Origin: Neobacillus citreus
Lineage (GTDB): Bacteria > Bacillota > Bacilli > Bacillales > Cytobacillaceae
Length of the DNA: 64,000 nt
Direction of reading: 5' to 3'
Assembly (NCBI RefSeq): GCF_018343545.2
Contig: NZ_JAGYPE020000017.1
Span: 28,780 to 92,779 of the forward strand
Positions 25,332-34,410 of this stretch are shown piece by piece. Made by a program: the position numbers and the translations under genes. The notes beneath the pieces are model-generated. The model ran no database searches. It had not been told where the DNA came from and worked only from the letters and a program-made list of their open reading frames with translations. Each line of letters starts with the position of its first letter. The stretch's first letter is position 1.

Positions 25332-26612
25332 TTATAGAATACCAATTGCTACTGAAGGGAAAATCCAAACAATAACAAGTACTAGTACAGCAAATAACGC
25401 GAATGGTAAGACACTTTTCATGATTAATTCTAAAGGTTCTTCGGGCATGATAGATTTGATAGCGAATAGGTTCATCCCCACGGGTGGAGTAATTACAGCA
25501 AGTTCCATATTTAATACCATAATAATTCCGAACCAAACAGGATCAAATCCCATAGCCATTGCAATCGGAAAAAAGATAGGTGTCGTAATTAATAATATAG
25601 AAACCACCTCTAAAAACATACCCATAATGATCCAGATGATATTCATAATGAGCAGGACCAGTACTGGACTTACTGATAGTCCAATTAGTACATCTGATAA
25701 ATACTTTGGAAGACCCACTAAAGTTAGAGCGGCACCAAAGACGAGTGCGCCAACAACGATGCTCAGAAGCATAGCCGTAGTTTTTACAGATTCCACTAGA
25801 ACATTCCCTAAGTCCTTAATACTTAAATTTTTATGAATAAAGACTGTTAAAACTAAGGCATAAATCACACCAACTGCAGCTGCTTCTGTAGGTGTGTAAA
25901 TTCCTTTATAAATTCCACCAAGAACAACCACGGGCAGCAACATATCAGGAAGAGCTTTAAGCGTGTTACGCAGTCGATCACTTGTCGAATGAGATGAATC
26001 AATATTGAGACCCCGAGGTGCTTTCATTGCCGTCCAAACGGAAAGAATGAAAGCTAAAATTAATCCAGGAATAATACCCGCCATAAATAGCTTTCCCGGT
26101 GATGTATTAGTCAATGATGCATAAAGAATAAGCGGAATACTAGGCGGGATAAGGATACCTAAAGAACCACCGATAGCCGAAAGACCATAGGTAAGTCCCT
26201 TGGAATATTTTTGTTTTTTCATTTCAGGAATAGCAATTTTTCCAATTGTCAGTACGGAAGTCATACTCGATCCAACAATGGCAGCAAAAAAGGTATAAGC
26301 TGCAACAGTAGCAACACCGGTTCCACCACGAACTCGGTGCAACCATGAATTAGCTACCCAAAATATACGTTCTCCACTTTTACCCTGATATAAAATCTCC
26401 CCCATCAGAATGTATAGTGGGATGGCTACAAAAACAAATTCAGATAATGACTTGTATAGAGTCATAGGCACTTGAATTATAAATTGATCGCCTACCGTGA
26501 AGAGAATCGTTAACAAACCGGACAGTCCTAGTGAAAACCCAATAGGTACACCTAAGATTAAACAAATCAGTAGAACAGCTAGCAATATAAGTATCGATGT
26601 TAAAGATATCAT
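25332..26612 (-). CDS. dctM: TRAP transporter large permease subunit (DctM)
   Basis: This 426-residue membrane protein of the TRAP family 4TMS-12TMS (DctM) type has many hydrophobic segments. Typical segments include LLICLILGVPIGFSLG, GSLGILIPPSIPLILYA and MVLNMELAVITPPVGMNLF. It carries the solute across the membrane, driven by a sodium or proton gradient. The ATG at 26612 follows GGGG and sits one base after the dctQ stop; a GTG at 26621 is less well placed. It is the last gene of the operon. Confidence 0.92.
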   Translation of the reverse strand: MISLTSILILLAVLLICLILGVPIGFSLGLSGLLTILFTVGDQFIIQVPMTLYKSLSEFVFVAIPLYILMGEILYQGKSGERIFWVANSWLHRVRGGTGVATVAAYTFFAAIVGSSMTSVLTIGKIAIPEMKKQKYSKGLTYGLSAIGGSLGILIPPSIPLILYASLTNTSPGKLFMAGIIPGLILAFILSVWTAMKAPRGLNIDSSHSTSDRLRNTLKALPDMLLPVVVLGGIYKGIYTPTEAAAVGVIYALVLTVFIHKNLSIKDLGNVLVESVKTTAMLLSIVVGALVFGAALTLVGLPKYLSDVLIGLSVSPVLVLLIMNIIWIIMGMFLEVVSILLITTPIFFPIAMAMGFDPVWFGIIMVLNMELAVITPPVGMNLFAIKSIMPEEPLELIMKSVLPFALFAVLVLVIVWIFPSVAIGIL

Positions 26613-26613
26613 T

Positions 26614-27120
26614 TTATACACCCCTTTCCGTTTTAAGCTGTTCTGGCATCCAGGCTTGGATTACTGAACATACCGCTGCAATTACAAGAAGAACCCCACC
26701 AATACAGATAAATGAATAGGGTATCCATAAAGGGATTTCAAGGAGGGTAGGTGACCCCATACCTAATCTAAAAGCATTTTTGGTATATTGATATCCGTAC
26801 ACTACAAGTACAATGGAGTAAGGAAGTATTAGAAATGCTGAAAAGGCTTCCAAAATTTTTCGTGGAGTCCCCTTCAATCTTTCAATTAAAAACGTTACAC
26901 GCAACTGCTTTCCTTCCATTTGAATACAACCCATTGTGAAAAACACAATAAATTGTAAAATATAGGTTGAAACTTCATTTGCCCAGATTGTAGGAGAATT
27001 AAAAATATACCTTGCTACTACATCATAAAAAATAGAAATAGCTAAAATTGCCATTAAAGATGCTGAAATATAGACGCAAGTATGTTGAACCTTATAGATC
27101 ATTTTTAAGAATATATGCAT
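26614..27120 (-). CDS. dctQ: TRAP transporter small permease subunit (DctQ)
   Basis: This 168-residue protein has four membrane segments and the DctQ pattern: VVARYIFNSPTIWANEVSTY after the first helix pair, and GCIQMEGKQLRV before the third. It forms the membrane complex with DctM. A short gap with a strong hairpin separates it from dctP, allowing the binding protein to be made in excess. Confidence 0.9.
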   Translation of the reverse strand: MHIFLKMIYKVQHTCVYISASLMAILAISIFYDVVARYIFNSPTIWANEVSTYILQFIVFFTMGCIQMEGKQLRVTFLIERLKGTPRKILEAFSAFLILPYSIVLVVYGYQYTKNAFRLGMGSPTLLEIPLWIPYSFICIGGVLLVIAAVCSVIQAWMPEQLKTERGV

Positions 27121-27150
27121 TTGCTTTTCACCCTCCTTGTTTAAAGTTTT

Positions 27151-27178
27151 GGTACGGGAGGATCCATCCTCCCGTACC
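27151..27178 (-). promoter_or_regulatory. Intercistronic hairpin between dctP and dctQ
   Basis: GGTACGGGAGGAT and ATCCTCCCGTACC form a perfect 13-bp stem with a two-base loop. There is no long T-run on the minus strand (AAAACTTT follows). It most likely stabilises the dctP message or partly terminates after the binding-protein gene. Confidence 0.7.
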
Positions 27179-27214
27179 TATTATTCAATGAATGTAGCAA
27201 TTTACTGATTCGTG

Positions 27215-28255
27215 TTAATTTGCCTTTTGAGCTGCATCATATAGCTGTTTCCCCATATCTCCTGATTTTTTTAAATAATAATCATAACGGCCCTTTACTG
27301 AATCTACCCATTTCTTCCGATCTTCCGCAGATGGTTTATAAAGCTCCAATCCCTTAGCTGAAAGTTTTTGTAGATACTCTTCAGCATCACTTTTAGCCTT
27401 TTCGCGAGAAGCTTTCTGCGCTGTCTCGGAAGCTTTTAGCACTGCATTTTGTACATCCTCTGGAAGCTTATTCCACCAATCCATATTTACAACCGACTGG
27501 AAGGGAAGGTAATGTATTTGCATATCAGTCCCATATTTTGTTACCTCGGTAAGTCCCCGGTCTACAACAGATGATGGTCCAGTTGAGTATCCATCTATGG
27601 TCCCTTGCTGCATGGCCTGATAAACTTCTTGGGAACTCATACTAACGGGCGATGCCCCTATTTCTTCTAACATAAGGGCGTTCCCTTTGCCAAATGCCCT
27701 CATTTTTAATCCCTTTAGATTTTCAGGTAACTTTATTGTCTTATTCGCATATAATTCCACCGTTCCGTATTGTGCAAAGCCAATCATTTTCATGTTATAC
27801 TTTTCTAACTGCTTACCAAATAGTTTTCCATATTCCCCATCCTCAGCTGCCCACTCTGCTTCCCATGAATCAAATAGGAAAGGTAAGTCAACAATACGCA
27901 GAGGCTCTGCATCTTCCCCTGCAAGAAAACCAACGTTTAATTGTCCAATTTCAACCGCTCCGTTACTTACCGCATCTGGTAATTGCTGGTCATTATATAA
28001 CTGACCGTTTGGAAAGGTTTGAGGATTCAATTTAATAGAGGTATTTGCTGTATTTTTCTTAATTTCCTTTGCTAGCTCTTCAAAATAAATCCCTGTAGAA
28101 TGTTCGGCTGGCAAATTATAAGAAATTCGTACATCCATCTCTTTTTGTGCGTCCCCATTTTGTTTTGAAGAGGTTTCCGAGGATTTACCGCATCCTGCAA
28201 GGATGAGAAGCAAAATCGTACCAATTAGTATACTTTTATTCCAAAATTTAATCAT
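27215..28255 (-). CDS. dctP: TRAP transporter substrate-binding lipoprotein (DctP)
   Basis: This 346-residue solute receptor has a lipoprotein signal ending LILAGC, with Cys22 lipidated, then a Ser/Lys-rich linker and the DctP fold. Motifs include LPFLFDSWEAEW, the helix MRAFGKGN with the Arg that binds the carboxylate of ligands, and EVYQAMQQGTIDGYSTG. The conserved Arg indicates an organic acid ligand. It works with DctQM encoded just downstream. The neighbouring enzymes suggest a branched dicarboxylic acid or a related compound. Confidence 0.92.
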   Translation of the reverse strand: MIKFWNKSILIGTILLLILAGCGKSSETSSKQNGDAQKEMDVRISYNLPAEHSTGIYFEELAKEIKKNTANTSIKLNPQTFPNGQLYNDQQLPDAVSNGAVEIGQLNVGFLAGEDAEPLRIVDLPFLFDSWEAEWAAEDGEYGKLFGKQLEKYNMKMIGFAQYGTVELYANKTIKLPENLKGLKMRAFGKGNALMLEEIGASPVSMSSQEVYQAMQQGTIDGYSTGPSSVVDRGLTEVTKYGTDMQIHYLPFQSVVNMDWWNKLPEDVQNAVLKASETAQKASREKAKSDAEEYLQKLSAKGLELYKPSAEDRKKWVDSVKGRYDYYLKKSGDMGKQLYDAAQKAN

Positions 28256-28266
28256 ATTGAGCCTCC

Positions 28267-29685
28267 CTATTTTTTATTAATTAAATGAAATTCACGCAAC
28301 TCTCTCAACCAGCTACCAAATTTATCATAATCCTCTATTAATAAACCTTTATTAAATAGGTTGCTAGCCCTTTCACCCAGATAAGCGGAATTATCTATAC
28401 CTGATTTCTTTATCCAATGAGCGATACAGTCCTGCCATTTCAAACGAAGATCCTCTTGACTTAACGGGCTTTCCTTAGACCCTGGTGTAAGCAAAATGTC
28501 TTTTTTCAATATTCCATTCTTCGTTGTGACAAGAATCTGGATTGGATTTTTTTCTAAATCATGCCCTAGAAGTATCTCACCTTCCTCCTCGATGGCTTTA
28601 ACCTGTGGTAAAAGTTGTTGAATTTCAGGCGTTTGTACATGATCATCTTCAAACGTAGATAATCCTACATGACCATCTCTGATTGCAGCTAAAACGGTAT
28701 ATTCAGCACTAAACTTTCCTTGCAAGCCTGTTTTCGGGAGATGATGTATTAATGCGACCAGCCCGGCTGGCGGCGTTACAATTTTTATTCCCATTACATC
28801 ACTTAATTCAAGTTGAAACTCATCCTTTAGATCCAACGCCCCTTGAATCATTCGATGTGTGAGGTAACAGCATGGGAACTTCTTAATAGAAAGACCTGTT
28901 TCTAGTATGCTATACGGTTTTCCAAACTGAATACCATCTTTTAAATTCACCTTTTCCATTCCACCGCTAAACGAAAAGAAAAAGCCTCTACTTTCAAAAA
29001 CATCCTGATTTGCGGTTAACCCTTGTTTAGCTAGCCATGCTGCTTGAAGACCATGTGAACTAGCTAGTCCTACATGGAACGGTTTAGTCATCGTACCAAA
29101 GTTTTTCTGCAACCCTCCGGACATCGAGCAGGCGATTCCAATTGCATAGGCAATCTGATCACGATTTAAATTCATGAGGTAGGCACAAGCAGCCGCGGCT
29201 CCAATGGTCCCAAGCGTATCTGTAGCATGCCATCCTAAGTCATAATGCCTGTGCCCCATGACAAGTCCTAACTTTATCATTACTTCAGTTCCGATAGCAT
29301 AAGCAGTTATGACATCTTTACTAGAACACTGTAGATGCTCTGCAAGCGGAATGACTGCTGATAGAATTGCTGCACTTGGATGAGCAAGGATACTTGGAGA
29401 TACATCATCATAGTCTAAGGCGTGACTCGCTGTCCCATTAATAAGCGCCGCATATTCCAATTCCGTAAAACTTGGTTCTCCAAGAAGCGATGCTTTTTTA
29501 GATGGATTCTCTGACATGTATCCACGCTTTACAATCTGAACAACGGGTTCATTCCATCCCGCCACGGCAACACCAACCGTGTCCAAAATGGCATATTTTG
29601 CTTGTAGTATCAATTTTTCCGGCAATTGTTGATAATGACAAGTTGTTATATATTCTACTAATCTATCCATTAAGGAGGATCTCAT
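28267..29685 (-). CDS. MmgE/PrpD family protein
   Basis: This 472-residue member of the MmgE/PrpD family includes 2-methylcitrate dehydratase and cis-aconitate decarboxylase among its relatives. The family pattern is visible from the N-terminus (LDTVGVAVAGWNEPV ~32, GTASHALDYDDV ~97, GWHATDTLGTIGAAAA ~150). The conserved active-site His/Asp cluster (SHALDYDD, HPSAAI) is kept. Position inside a TRAP/acyl-CoA operon suggests that it dehydrates, isomerises or decarboxylates the imported acid before or after CoA activation. The start ATG follows AGGAG that overlaps the end of the upstream hydratase gene. Confidence 0.85.
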   Translation of the reverse strand: MRSSLMDRLVEYITTCHYQQLPEKLILQAKYAILDTVGVAVAGWNEPVVQIVKRGYMSENPSKKASLLGEPSFTELEYAALINGTASHALDYDDVSPSILAHPSAAILSAVIPLAEHLQCSSKDVITAYAIGTEVMIKLGLVMGHRHYDLGWHATDTLGTIGAAAACAYLMNLNRDQIAYAIGIACSMSGGLQKNFGTMTKPFHVGLASSHGLQAAWLAKQGLTANQDVFESRGFFFSFSGGMEKVNLKDGIQFGKPYSILETGLSIKKFPCCYLTHRMIQGALDLKDEFQLELSDVMGIKIVTPPAGLVALIHHLPKTGLQGKFSAEYTVLAAIRDGHVGLSTFEDDHVQTPEIQQLLPQVKAIEEEGEILLGHDLEKNPIQILVTTKNGILKKDILLTPGSKESPLSQEDLRLKWQDCIAHWIKKSGIDNSAYLGERASNLFNKGLLIEDYDKFGSWLRELREFHLINKK

Positions 29686-29697
29686 TAATCAACACTC

Positions 29698-30483
29698 CTA
29701 TCTGTTTTTCCATTTTGGTTTTCTTTTTTCATTAAATGCTGCTATCCCTTCTAACCTATCCTCGGTTGGAACCAACACATTATAAGCAGCAATATCAAGA
29801 GCATAACCGGTATGGAAATCTACTTCAGTTCCTCTATTCATGGCCATTTTTGCCATTTTTATAGATAATGGGGCACTTTCAGCAATTTTATCAGCCAGTT
29901 CTAGCGCCGTTTTCATAGCTTCCCCTTTTGAAACAACACGATTGACTAAACCCCATTCATAGGCAAGATAAGCGTCAATTTGCCGGCCTGTAAAAATCAT
30001 TTCCTTAGCTCTTCGAATTCCTATGCTTCTTGGCAAGTTTTGCAATCCCCCTCCGCCTGGCATAATACCTCTGGTTGTTTCAGTCAGAGCGAATTTAGCC
30101 GTTTCAGAAGCGATAATAAAATCACTCATAAGCGCTATTTCACATCCACCCGCAAATGCATAACCCTCCACTGCCGTTATCACTGGGATTGGAAAATCTC
30201 TAACGCATAGGAACAATTCTTCTATTAAATGATGCTGCTTCTTCCAATCTTCATCTGACATGCCATTTCTTTCTTTTAAATCCCCACCTGAACAGAAAGC
30301 CTTTTCCCCTGCTCCGGTTAAAACAATACATCTTAGATCCTCATTAAGTGATTGTTCTCTAAAAAGTTGCAGTAACTCCTTAAAAAGCTGTGTATTTAAT
30401 GCATTCATAACCTCAGGTCTATTAAGTGTAACGATCAAAATTTCATTTGCTGCTCCCTTATATTCTATTAGAAGGTCACTCAT
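29698..30483 (-). CDS. Enoyl-CoA hydratase/isomerase
   Basis: This 261-residue crotonase-fold enzyme has LNRPEVMNALN (~20), AFCSGGDLKERNG (~65) and VEGYAFAGGCEIAL (~105), which form the oxyanion hole. The block TRGIMPGGGGLQNLPRSIG lacks the Glu at the second catalytic position of classical hydratases (GGG in its place), so methylglutaconyl-CoA hydratase-like or isomerase chemistry should be considered. Within the operon it would hydrate the enoyl-CoA formed by the dehydrogenase encoded next. Confidence 0.88.
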   Translation of the reverse strand: MSDLLIEYKGAANEILIVTLNRPEVMNALNTQLFKELLQLFREQSLNEDLRCIVLTGAGEKAFCSGGDLKERNGMSDEDWKKQHHLIEELFLCVRDFPIPVITAVEGYAFAGGCEIALMSDFIIASETAKFALTETTRGIMPGGGGLQNLPRSIGIRRAKEMIFTGRQIDAYLAYEWGLVNRVVSKGEAMKTALELADKIAESAPLSIKMAKMAMNRGTEVDFHTGYALDIAAYNVLVPTEDRLEGIAAFNEKRKPKWKNR

Positions 30484-30510
30484 TCTATTTTTTCTCCTTT
30501 TCCACCAATA

Positions 30511-31671
30511 TTAATAAGATCTTGGTAATTTCAAACTATGCTCAGCGATATAACTCAATACTAGGTTATTGGAGATTGGGGCCGTACGGAATAAACGAGT
30601 TTCTCTCCATTTCCGTTCAATATGATATTCTTCCGTTACACCGTATCCACCAAATGTAGTCATCGTTACGTCTCCAGCTTCCCAGGATGCCTCTGATGCC
30701 AAATATTTAGCCATATTCGCTTCCTCTCCGCAAGGAAGTCCGTTATCAAACTTTGATGCTGCTTTAAAATTCATCGTTTCAGCTGCTTGGACAGCCATGT
30801 AAGCTTTCGCAATAGGGAACTGGATACCCTGATTTTTCCCAATAGGACGATCAAAAACGACTCGTTCATTTGCATATCTTACTGCCTGTTCTATGAACCA
30901 CTTTCCATCCCCTATGCATTCACTAGCAACTAAAATTCTCTCTGCATTAATTCCATCTAGTAAGTAGTAGAACCCTTTTCCCTCCTCGCCTACTAAACAG
31001 TTCTCGGGTACTTCCAAATCATTTATAAAAAGTATATTTGTCTCATGATTTATCATGGTCTTGATCGGTTTAGCCTCAATTGCACTTCCTACTTTTCTTA
31101 AGTCAATTAAAAAAAGACTCATCCCGTCAATTTTCCTTTTTACTTGTTCTAATGGTGTTGTCCGTGCAAGCAATAAAATCATGTCCGAATGCTGATAACG
31201 AGAAATAAAGATTTTTTGCCCATTAATGACATATCCATTATCTGTTTTTCTCGCAAACGTTTTAATCTTAGTTGTATCCGAACCAGCATCGGGTTCTGTG
31301 ATACCGAAGGCCTGTAAACGCAGGGTTCCGTTTGCAATTAACGGTAAATACTTTTCCTTTTGTTCCTTACTTCCATGCCTGAGAACAGAGCCCATAGTAT
31401 ACATTTGCGCATGACAAGCCGCTCCGAGGCCGCCTGAACGATTAATCTCCTCTAATACAATCGCTGCCTCTGTCATACCCAAACCAGCCCCGCCATATTC
31501 CTCTGGAATAAGTATTCCTAACCATCCTGCTTCGCTCATTGATCTTACAAATTCCTCTGGATACGCACCCTCTTTATCACAATTGCTCCAATAGTTCAAA
31601 TCAAATCGTGAACATAAAGACCTCACACCTGAACGAATCTCATTCTGTAAGTCATTAAATTCAAAGTTCAC
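30511..31671 (-). CDS. Acyl-CoA dehydrogenase
   Basis: This FAD-dependent dehydrogenase of ~386 residues shows the family order: an N-terminal helical domain (EYGGAGLGMTEAAIVLEE), the beta domain with QAFGITEPDAGSDTTKI and the FAD-binding segments, and the C-terminal helices ending in MTTFGGYGVTEEYHIER, which holds a Glu near the usual catalytic-base region. The GTG start at 31671 follows GGGAGGA; an ATG 15 bases upstream is less suited. The proposed role is alpha,beta-desaturation of the activated acid. Confidence 0.9.
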   Translation of the reverse strand: MNFEFNDLQNEIRSGVRSLCSRFDLNYWSNCDKEGAYPEEFVRSMSEAGWLGILIPEEYGGAGLGMTEAAIVLEEINRSGGLGAACHAQMYTMGSVLRHGSKEQKEKYLPLIANGTLRLQAFGITEPDAGSDTTKIKTFARKTDNGYVINGQKIFISRYQHSDMILLLARTTPLEQVKRKIDGMSLFLIDLRKVGSAIEAKPIKTMINHETNILFINDLEVPENCLVGEEGKGFYYLLDGINAERILVASECIGDGKWFIEQAVRYANERVVFDRPIGKNQGIQFPIAKAYMAVQAAETMNFKAASKFDNGLPCGEEANMAKYLASEASWEAGDVTMTTFGGYGVTEEYHIERKWRETRLFRTAPISNNLVLSYIAEHSLKLPRSY

Positions 31672-31714
31672 CTTAAATCCTCCCATTCTTAATATAAAAT
31701 ATTAAATAATGAAT

Positions 31715-32647
31715 CTATCTTCGTAAAAGTCCTCCTCTTAAAAGATGCCCTGGCAGTGAATGACCAACGATCATTTCTGCCGCGGAAACGTTTTCAATTA
31801 ATAAATCAAGATTGATCCCTGTGCCGATTCCTAGTTCCATACACATAAAGACAAAATCTTCTGTGGCAATATTTCCTGCGGCACCTTTGACTGCCGCAAA
31901 TGGACAGCCGCCTAACCCGCCAAGTGCGGTTTCAAATTCATTCACTCCTTCCTCCATTGCCGCATAAGCATTGGCCATTCCAAGACCACGTGTATCATGA
32001 AGGTGCAAAAGAATCTTAATTTGCGGCCATTCATTTCTAATCGTATAGATCATATTTTTTATTTGTTGCGGGTTCGCCCACCCCATGGTATCAGCCAACT
32101 TAAATTTTTGGATTGTTTCCCCATTTTCCTCTGCCATTTGGATCGTTTGCCTTAGAATATCCAATATTTTCTGTTGTTCTATATCCCCTTCAAAATTACA
32201 GCCAAATGCTGCCATAACTGCAATCTGTTCTACCGGAATTTTATATTCCTTATATGCTTGAATCCAGGAAGGAATAGTTGATAAGGTTTCTTTAATGTCT
32301 TTATTCGTATTCCTTTTTGAGAACGTATTACTTGCCGTAAGCATTAACACTCCATCCAATGTCACATTGTTCTGATATGCCCTATGTAATCCCTTTATAT
32401 TAAGATATACAGTCCTATACGATACCCCTTCTTTCCTTTTTATTTGGGATAATACTTCTTCTGCATCTGCCATTTGGGGTACCCATTTTGGGCTAACAAA
32501 GGAAGTTACTTCGATGCTAGTGAGTCCGGTTTCGGTTAGACCGTTGATCAAATTCACTTTATCACTAGTGGAAATAGGGCCATCTTCTATCTGGAATCCC
32601 TCTCGGGGGCCAACTTCATAAATAATGACACTTTTAGGTAATCCCAC
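31715..32647 (-). CDS. HMG-CoA lyase-like protein
   Basis: This DRE-TIM metallolyase of 310 residues is in the hydroxymethylglutaryl-CoA lyase family. VGPREGFQIE near the N-terminus holds the catalytic Arg and metal-binding residues, HLHDTRGLGMANA near 210 carries the metal His pair, and GGLGGCPFA near 245 carries the signature cysteine. The enzyme would split a 3-hydroxy-3-methylglutaryl-CoA-like substrate into acetyl-CoA and a ketoacid or aldehyde. The GTG start follows GGGAGGAG at eight bases. The substrate could also be another 3-hydroxyacyl-CoA (for example citramalyl-like). Confidence 0.88.
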   Translation of the reverse strand: MGLPKSVIIYEVGPREGFQIEDGPISTSDKVNLINGLTETGLTSIEVTSFVSPKWVPQMADAEEVLSQIKRKEGVSYRTVYLNIKGLHRAYQNNVTLDGVLMLTASNTFSKRNTNKDIKETLSTIPSWIQAYKEYKIPVEQIAVMAAFGCNFEGDIEQQKILDILRQTIQMAEENGETIQKFKLADTMGWANPQQIKNMIYTIRNEWPQIKILLHLHDTRGLGMANAYAAMEEGVNEFETALGGLGGCPFAAVKGAAGNIATEDFVFMCMELGIGTGINLDLLIENVSAAEMIVGHSLPGHLLRGGLLRR

Positions 32648-32662
32648 TTTTTATTCTCCTCC

Positions 32663-33856
32663 CTACCCTCCAACAACTTTTTCAGTTTTAAGTAATTCAA
32701 TTTCTTCTGAATTGTATCCAGCTTCCTTTAAAATCTCTACGGTATGTTCACCAAGCAAAGGTGGCGGCAAACGGAAAGTACTTCTTTGATTATTAATGCG
32801 GATAGGTAGATCAATTATTTTAAAATTTGAAATTCTGAATCCATCTATTTTCTTTATTATTTCTAATGAATTAATTTGTTCGTCTTCATATACATCGTTA
32901 GTCGAGTTAATAGGACTACAAGGGACATTTGCTTGTTGGAGAATTTTGATTATAGTTGTAGTATTAAACCCAAGGCAGCGCTCTTCTATGGTCTGATGCA
33001 ATTCTTTACGATATGCAACTCTATTTTTATTACTTTCAAATCTCGGATCATTTAATAGCTCAGGTATACCAAGGGCATGGCATAAAGATGAAAAGAGTCG
33101 ATTGTTACCAGCGGCTATAATAACCCAGCTATCCTTAGTTCGAAAAGCCTCATATGGAGCTACCATGGCCGTACCAGTACCTAACTTCTCAGGAACCTTT
33201 CTCGTAGCCATATAGTTCGTCAAAGGTAAGTTCATCCATCCTAATCCTGTTTCTAGCAAACTCGCTCCAACTACACAACCTTTACCCGTATTAGAACGAT
33301 TGATAATCGCAGAAAGAATGCCGGTAAGTGCCCACATACCAGTTGCCATGTCAATAAGAGAAACCCCAACTCGAGCAGGATCATCACCGGGGTTCCCAGT
33401 AACACTCATAATTCCCGTATAAGCTTGAATAAGAGGATCATAACCTGGATATTCCCGTAATGGACCTGATTCACCAAATGCACTGATTGCGGAATAAATT
33501 ATTGAAGGGTTAATTTTTGCTAGTTGTTCATATCCTAATCCACGCTTCTCGGCGCTGCCTGGCTTTAAACTGTGAATGAATACATCTGCATGTTCCACTA
33601 ATTTTTTTATGACTTCCTGACCTTTTGAATCATCTGCATCTATACAAATACTTTTTTTATTTCTGTTGAATGCAAGAAAAGCGGTCGCTTCATCCTCCCA
33701 TGAAGGGGAATTCCATTGTCTAGTATCATCTCCGGTACCTGGACGTTCAATTTTTATGATCGTTGCTCCAAGGTCTCCCAATAACTGGGTACAATAAGGT
33801 CCTGCAACATTTTGCGTCCAATCGATCACCGTAATATTTTTAAGAATGTTTGACAA
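32663..33856 (-). CDS. Family III CoA-transferase (CaiB/BaiF type)
   Basis: This formyl-CoA-transferase-like enzyme has ~397 residues. The N-terminal pattern ITVIDWTQNVAGPYCTQLL and LGDLGATIIKIE is typical, and the catalytic Asp lies in the GDDPARVGVSLIDMATGMWA segment (~170). It would transfer CoA from a donor thioester onto the imported acid and so start its degradation. The start is the TTG at 33856 behind AAAGGAG (spacing ten). A longer frame to 33919 covers the leader and is not supported. It is the first gene of the operon, so the operon promoter must lie in the AT-rich region to its right. Confidence 0.88.
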   Translation of the reverse strand: MSNILKNITVIDWTQNVAGPYCTQLLGDLGATIIKIERPGTGDDTRQWNSPSWEDEATAFLAFNRNKKSICIDADDSKGQEVIKKLVEHADVFIHSLKPGSAEKRGLGYEQLAKINPSIIYSAISAFGESGPLREYPGYDPLIQAYTGIMSVTGNPGDDPARVGVSLIDMATGMWALTGILSAIINRSNTGKGCVVGASLLETGLGWMNLPLTNYMATRKVPEKLGTGTAMVAPYEAFRTKDSWVIIAAGNNRLFSSLCHALGIPELLNDPRFESNKNRVAYRKELHQTIEERCLGFNTTTIIKILQQANVPCSPINSTNDVYEDEQINSLEIIKKIDGFRISNFKIIDLPIRINNQRSTFRLPPPLLGEHTVEILKEAGYNSEEIELLKTEKVVGG

Positions 33857-34150
33857 TGTTTTGCATCTCCTTTCGTTTAATTTACATATCTTTAAATCTA
33901 ATACAGTTTGTAATTTCACTACTTTCTTCCCTATTATTCTGTATTAACTTAATTTCAAACGCGTGTAATTGTTACACTATTTATAACATTCTGAAATATA
34001 TAAGTCTAAGATATATTTTCTATTATCATTATTAAGATTTTCTATAGCTTATATTTAAAAATGTGAAAGTGGATGATCATCACTAGTTTTATTTTTACTA
34101 CTTTCTCTTATCTTACCTAGTTTTGAGTTAACATTCGTTTGCATAAAAAT
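33857..34150. other. Promoter region of the TRAP/CoA catabolic operon
   Basis: About 290 bases of AT-rich DNA without a supported gene. It contains the TCTAAGATATATTTTC word shared with the lysR upstream region. No convincing -35/-10 pair can be fixed by eye. Confidence 0.45.
34005..34020. promoter_or_regulatory. Candidate LysR-regulator site upstream of the catabolic operon
   Basis: TCTAAGATATATTTTC, 150 bases before the CoA-transferase start, matches the word near lysR in 14 of 16 bases. AT-rich composition raises the chance of coincidence. Confidence 0.4.
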
Positions 34151-34179
34151 AACCTCCGATAAAAAATTATTCGGAGGTT
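34151..34179 (-). terminator. Hairpin with minus-strand T-run
   Basis: AACCTCCGA pairs with TCGGAGGTT around an 11-base AT loop, followed on the minus strand by ATTTTTATG. No gene ends near it on the minus strand except the decayed tRNA copy at 34314-34410, so it may be that locus's old terminator. Confidence 0.6.
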
Positions 34180-34313
34180 GAAGAAAAAGTCCTCTACAGT
34201 CTCGGTATCAACCTCTCTACAGACTTGCAGCAGATAAGTGTGAAACTGTGAAGGAATATGTAAAAACTATAATCAATGTAAATCTGCTAATACCCTTGAT
34301 ACAATTGACTTAA

Positions 34314-34410
34314 TGGCGGGAATGCGTGGGAATCAAACCTACCAGACCTAGCACGCAAGACTCAAGCTTTTTTGAAGTTTGCTGAACATGTTTTTCTAGT
34401 ACCTTGCAGT
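34314..34410 (-). pseudogene. Decayed copy of the selenocysteine tRNA
   Basis: The 3' half, including the discriminator and CCA end, matches the intact tRNA at 40254-40350 with about five changes in 54 bases. The remaining part, toward the 5' end, shows only scattered similarity (TCAAGC, TTTTGAAG, AGTACC). The T-stem carries one mismatched pair, the long variable arm is weakened and the anticodon stem no longer pairs, so it should not fold. It has the same orientation as the intact gene. This is what an attachment site or an old duplication would leave. Confidence 0.75.

Noticed and set aside
25261..25836. 191-codon plus-strand ORF opposite dctM
   Set aside because: It begins within the terminator hairpin and is rich in Thr/Ile as expected for the complement of a membrane protein.
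33857..33919. Upstream extension of the CoA-transferase
   Set aside because: It lies before the AAAGGAG site and does not look like the N-terminus of the family.
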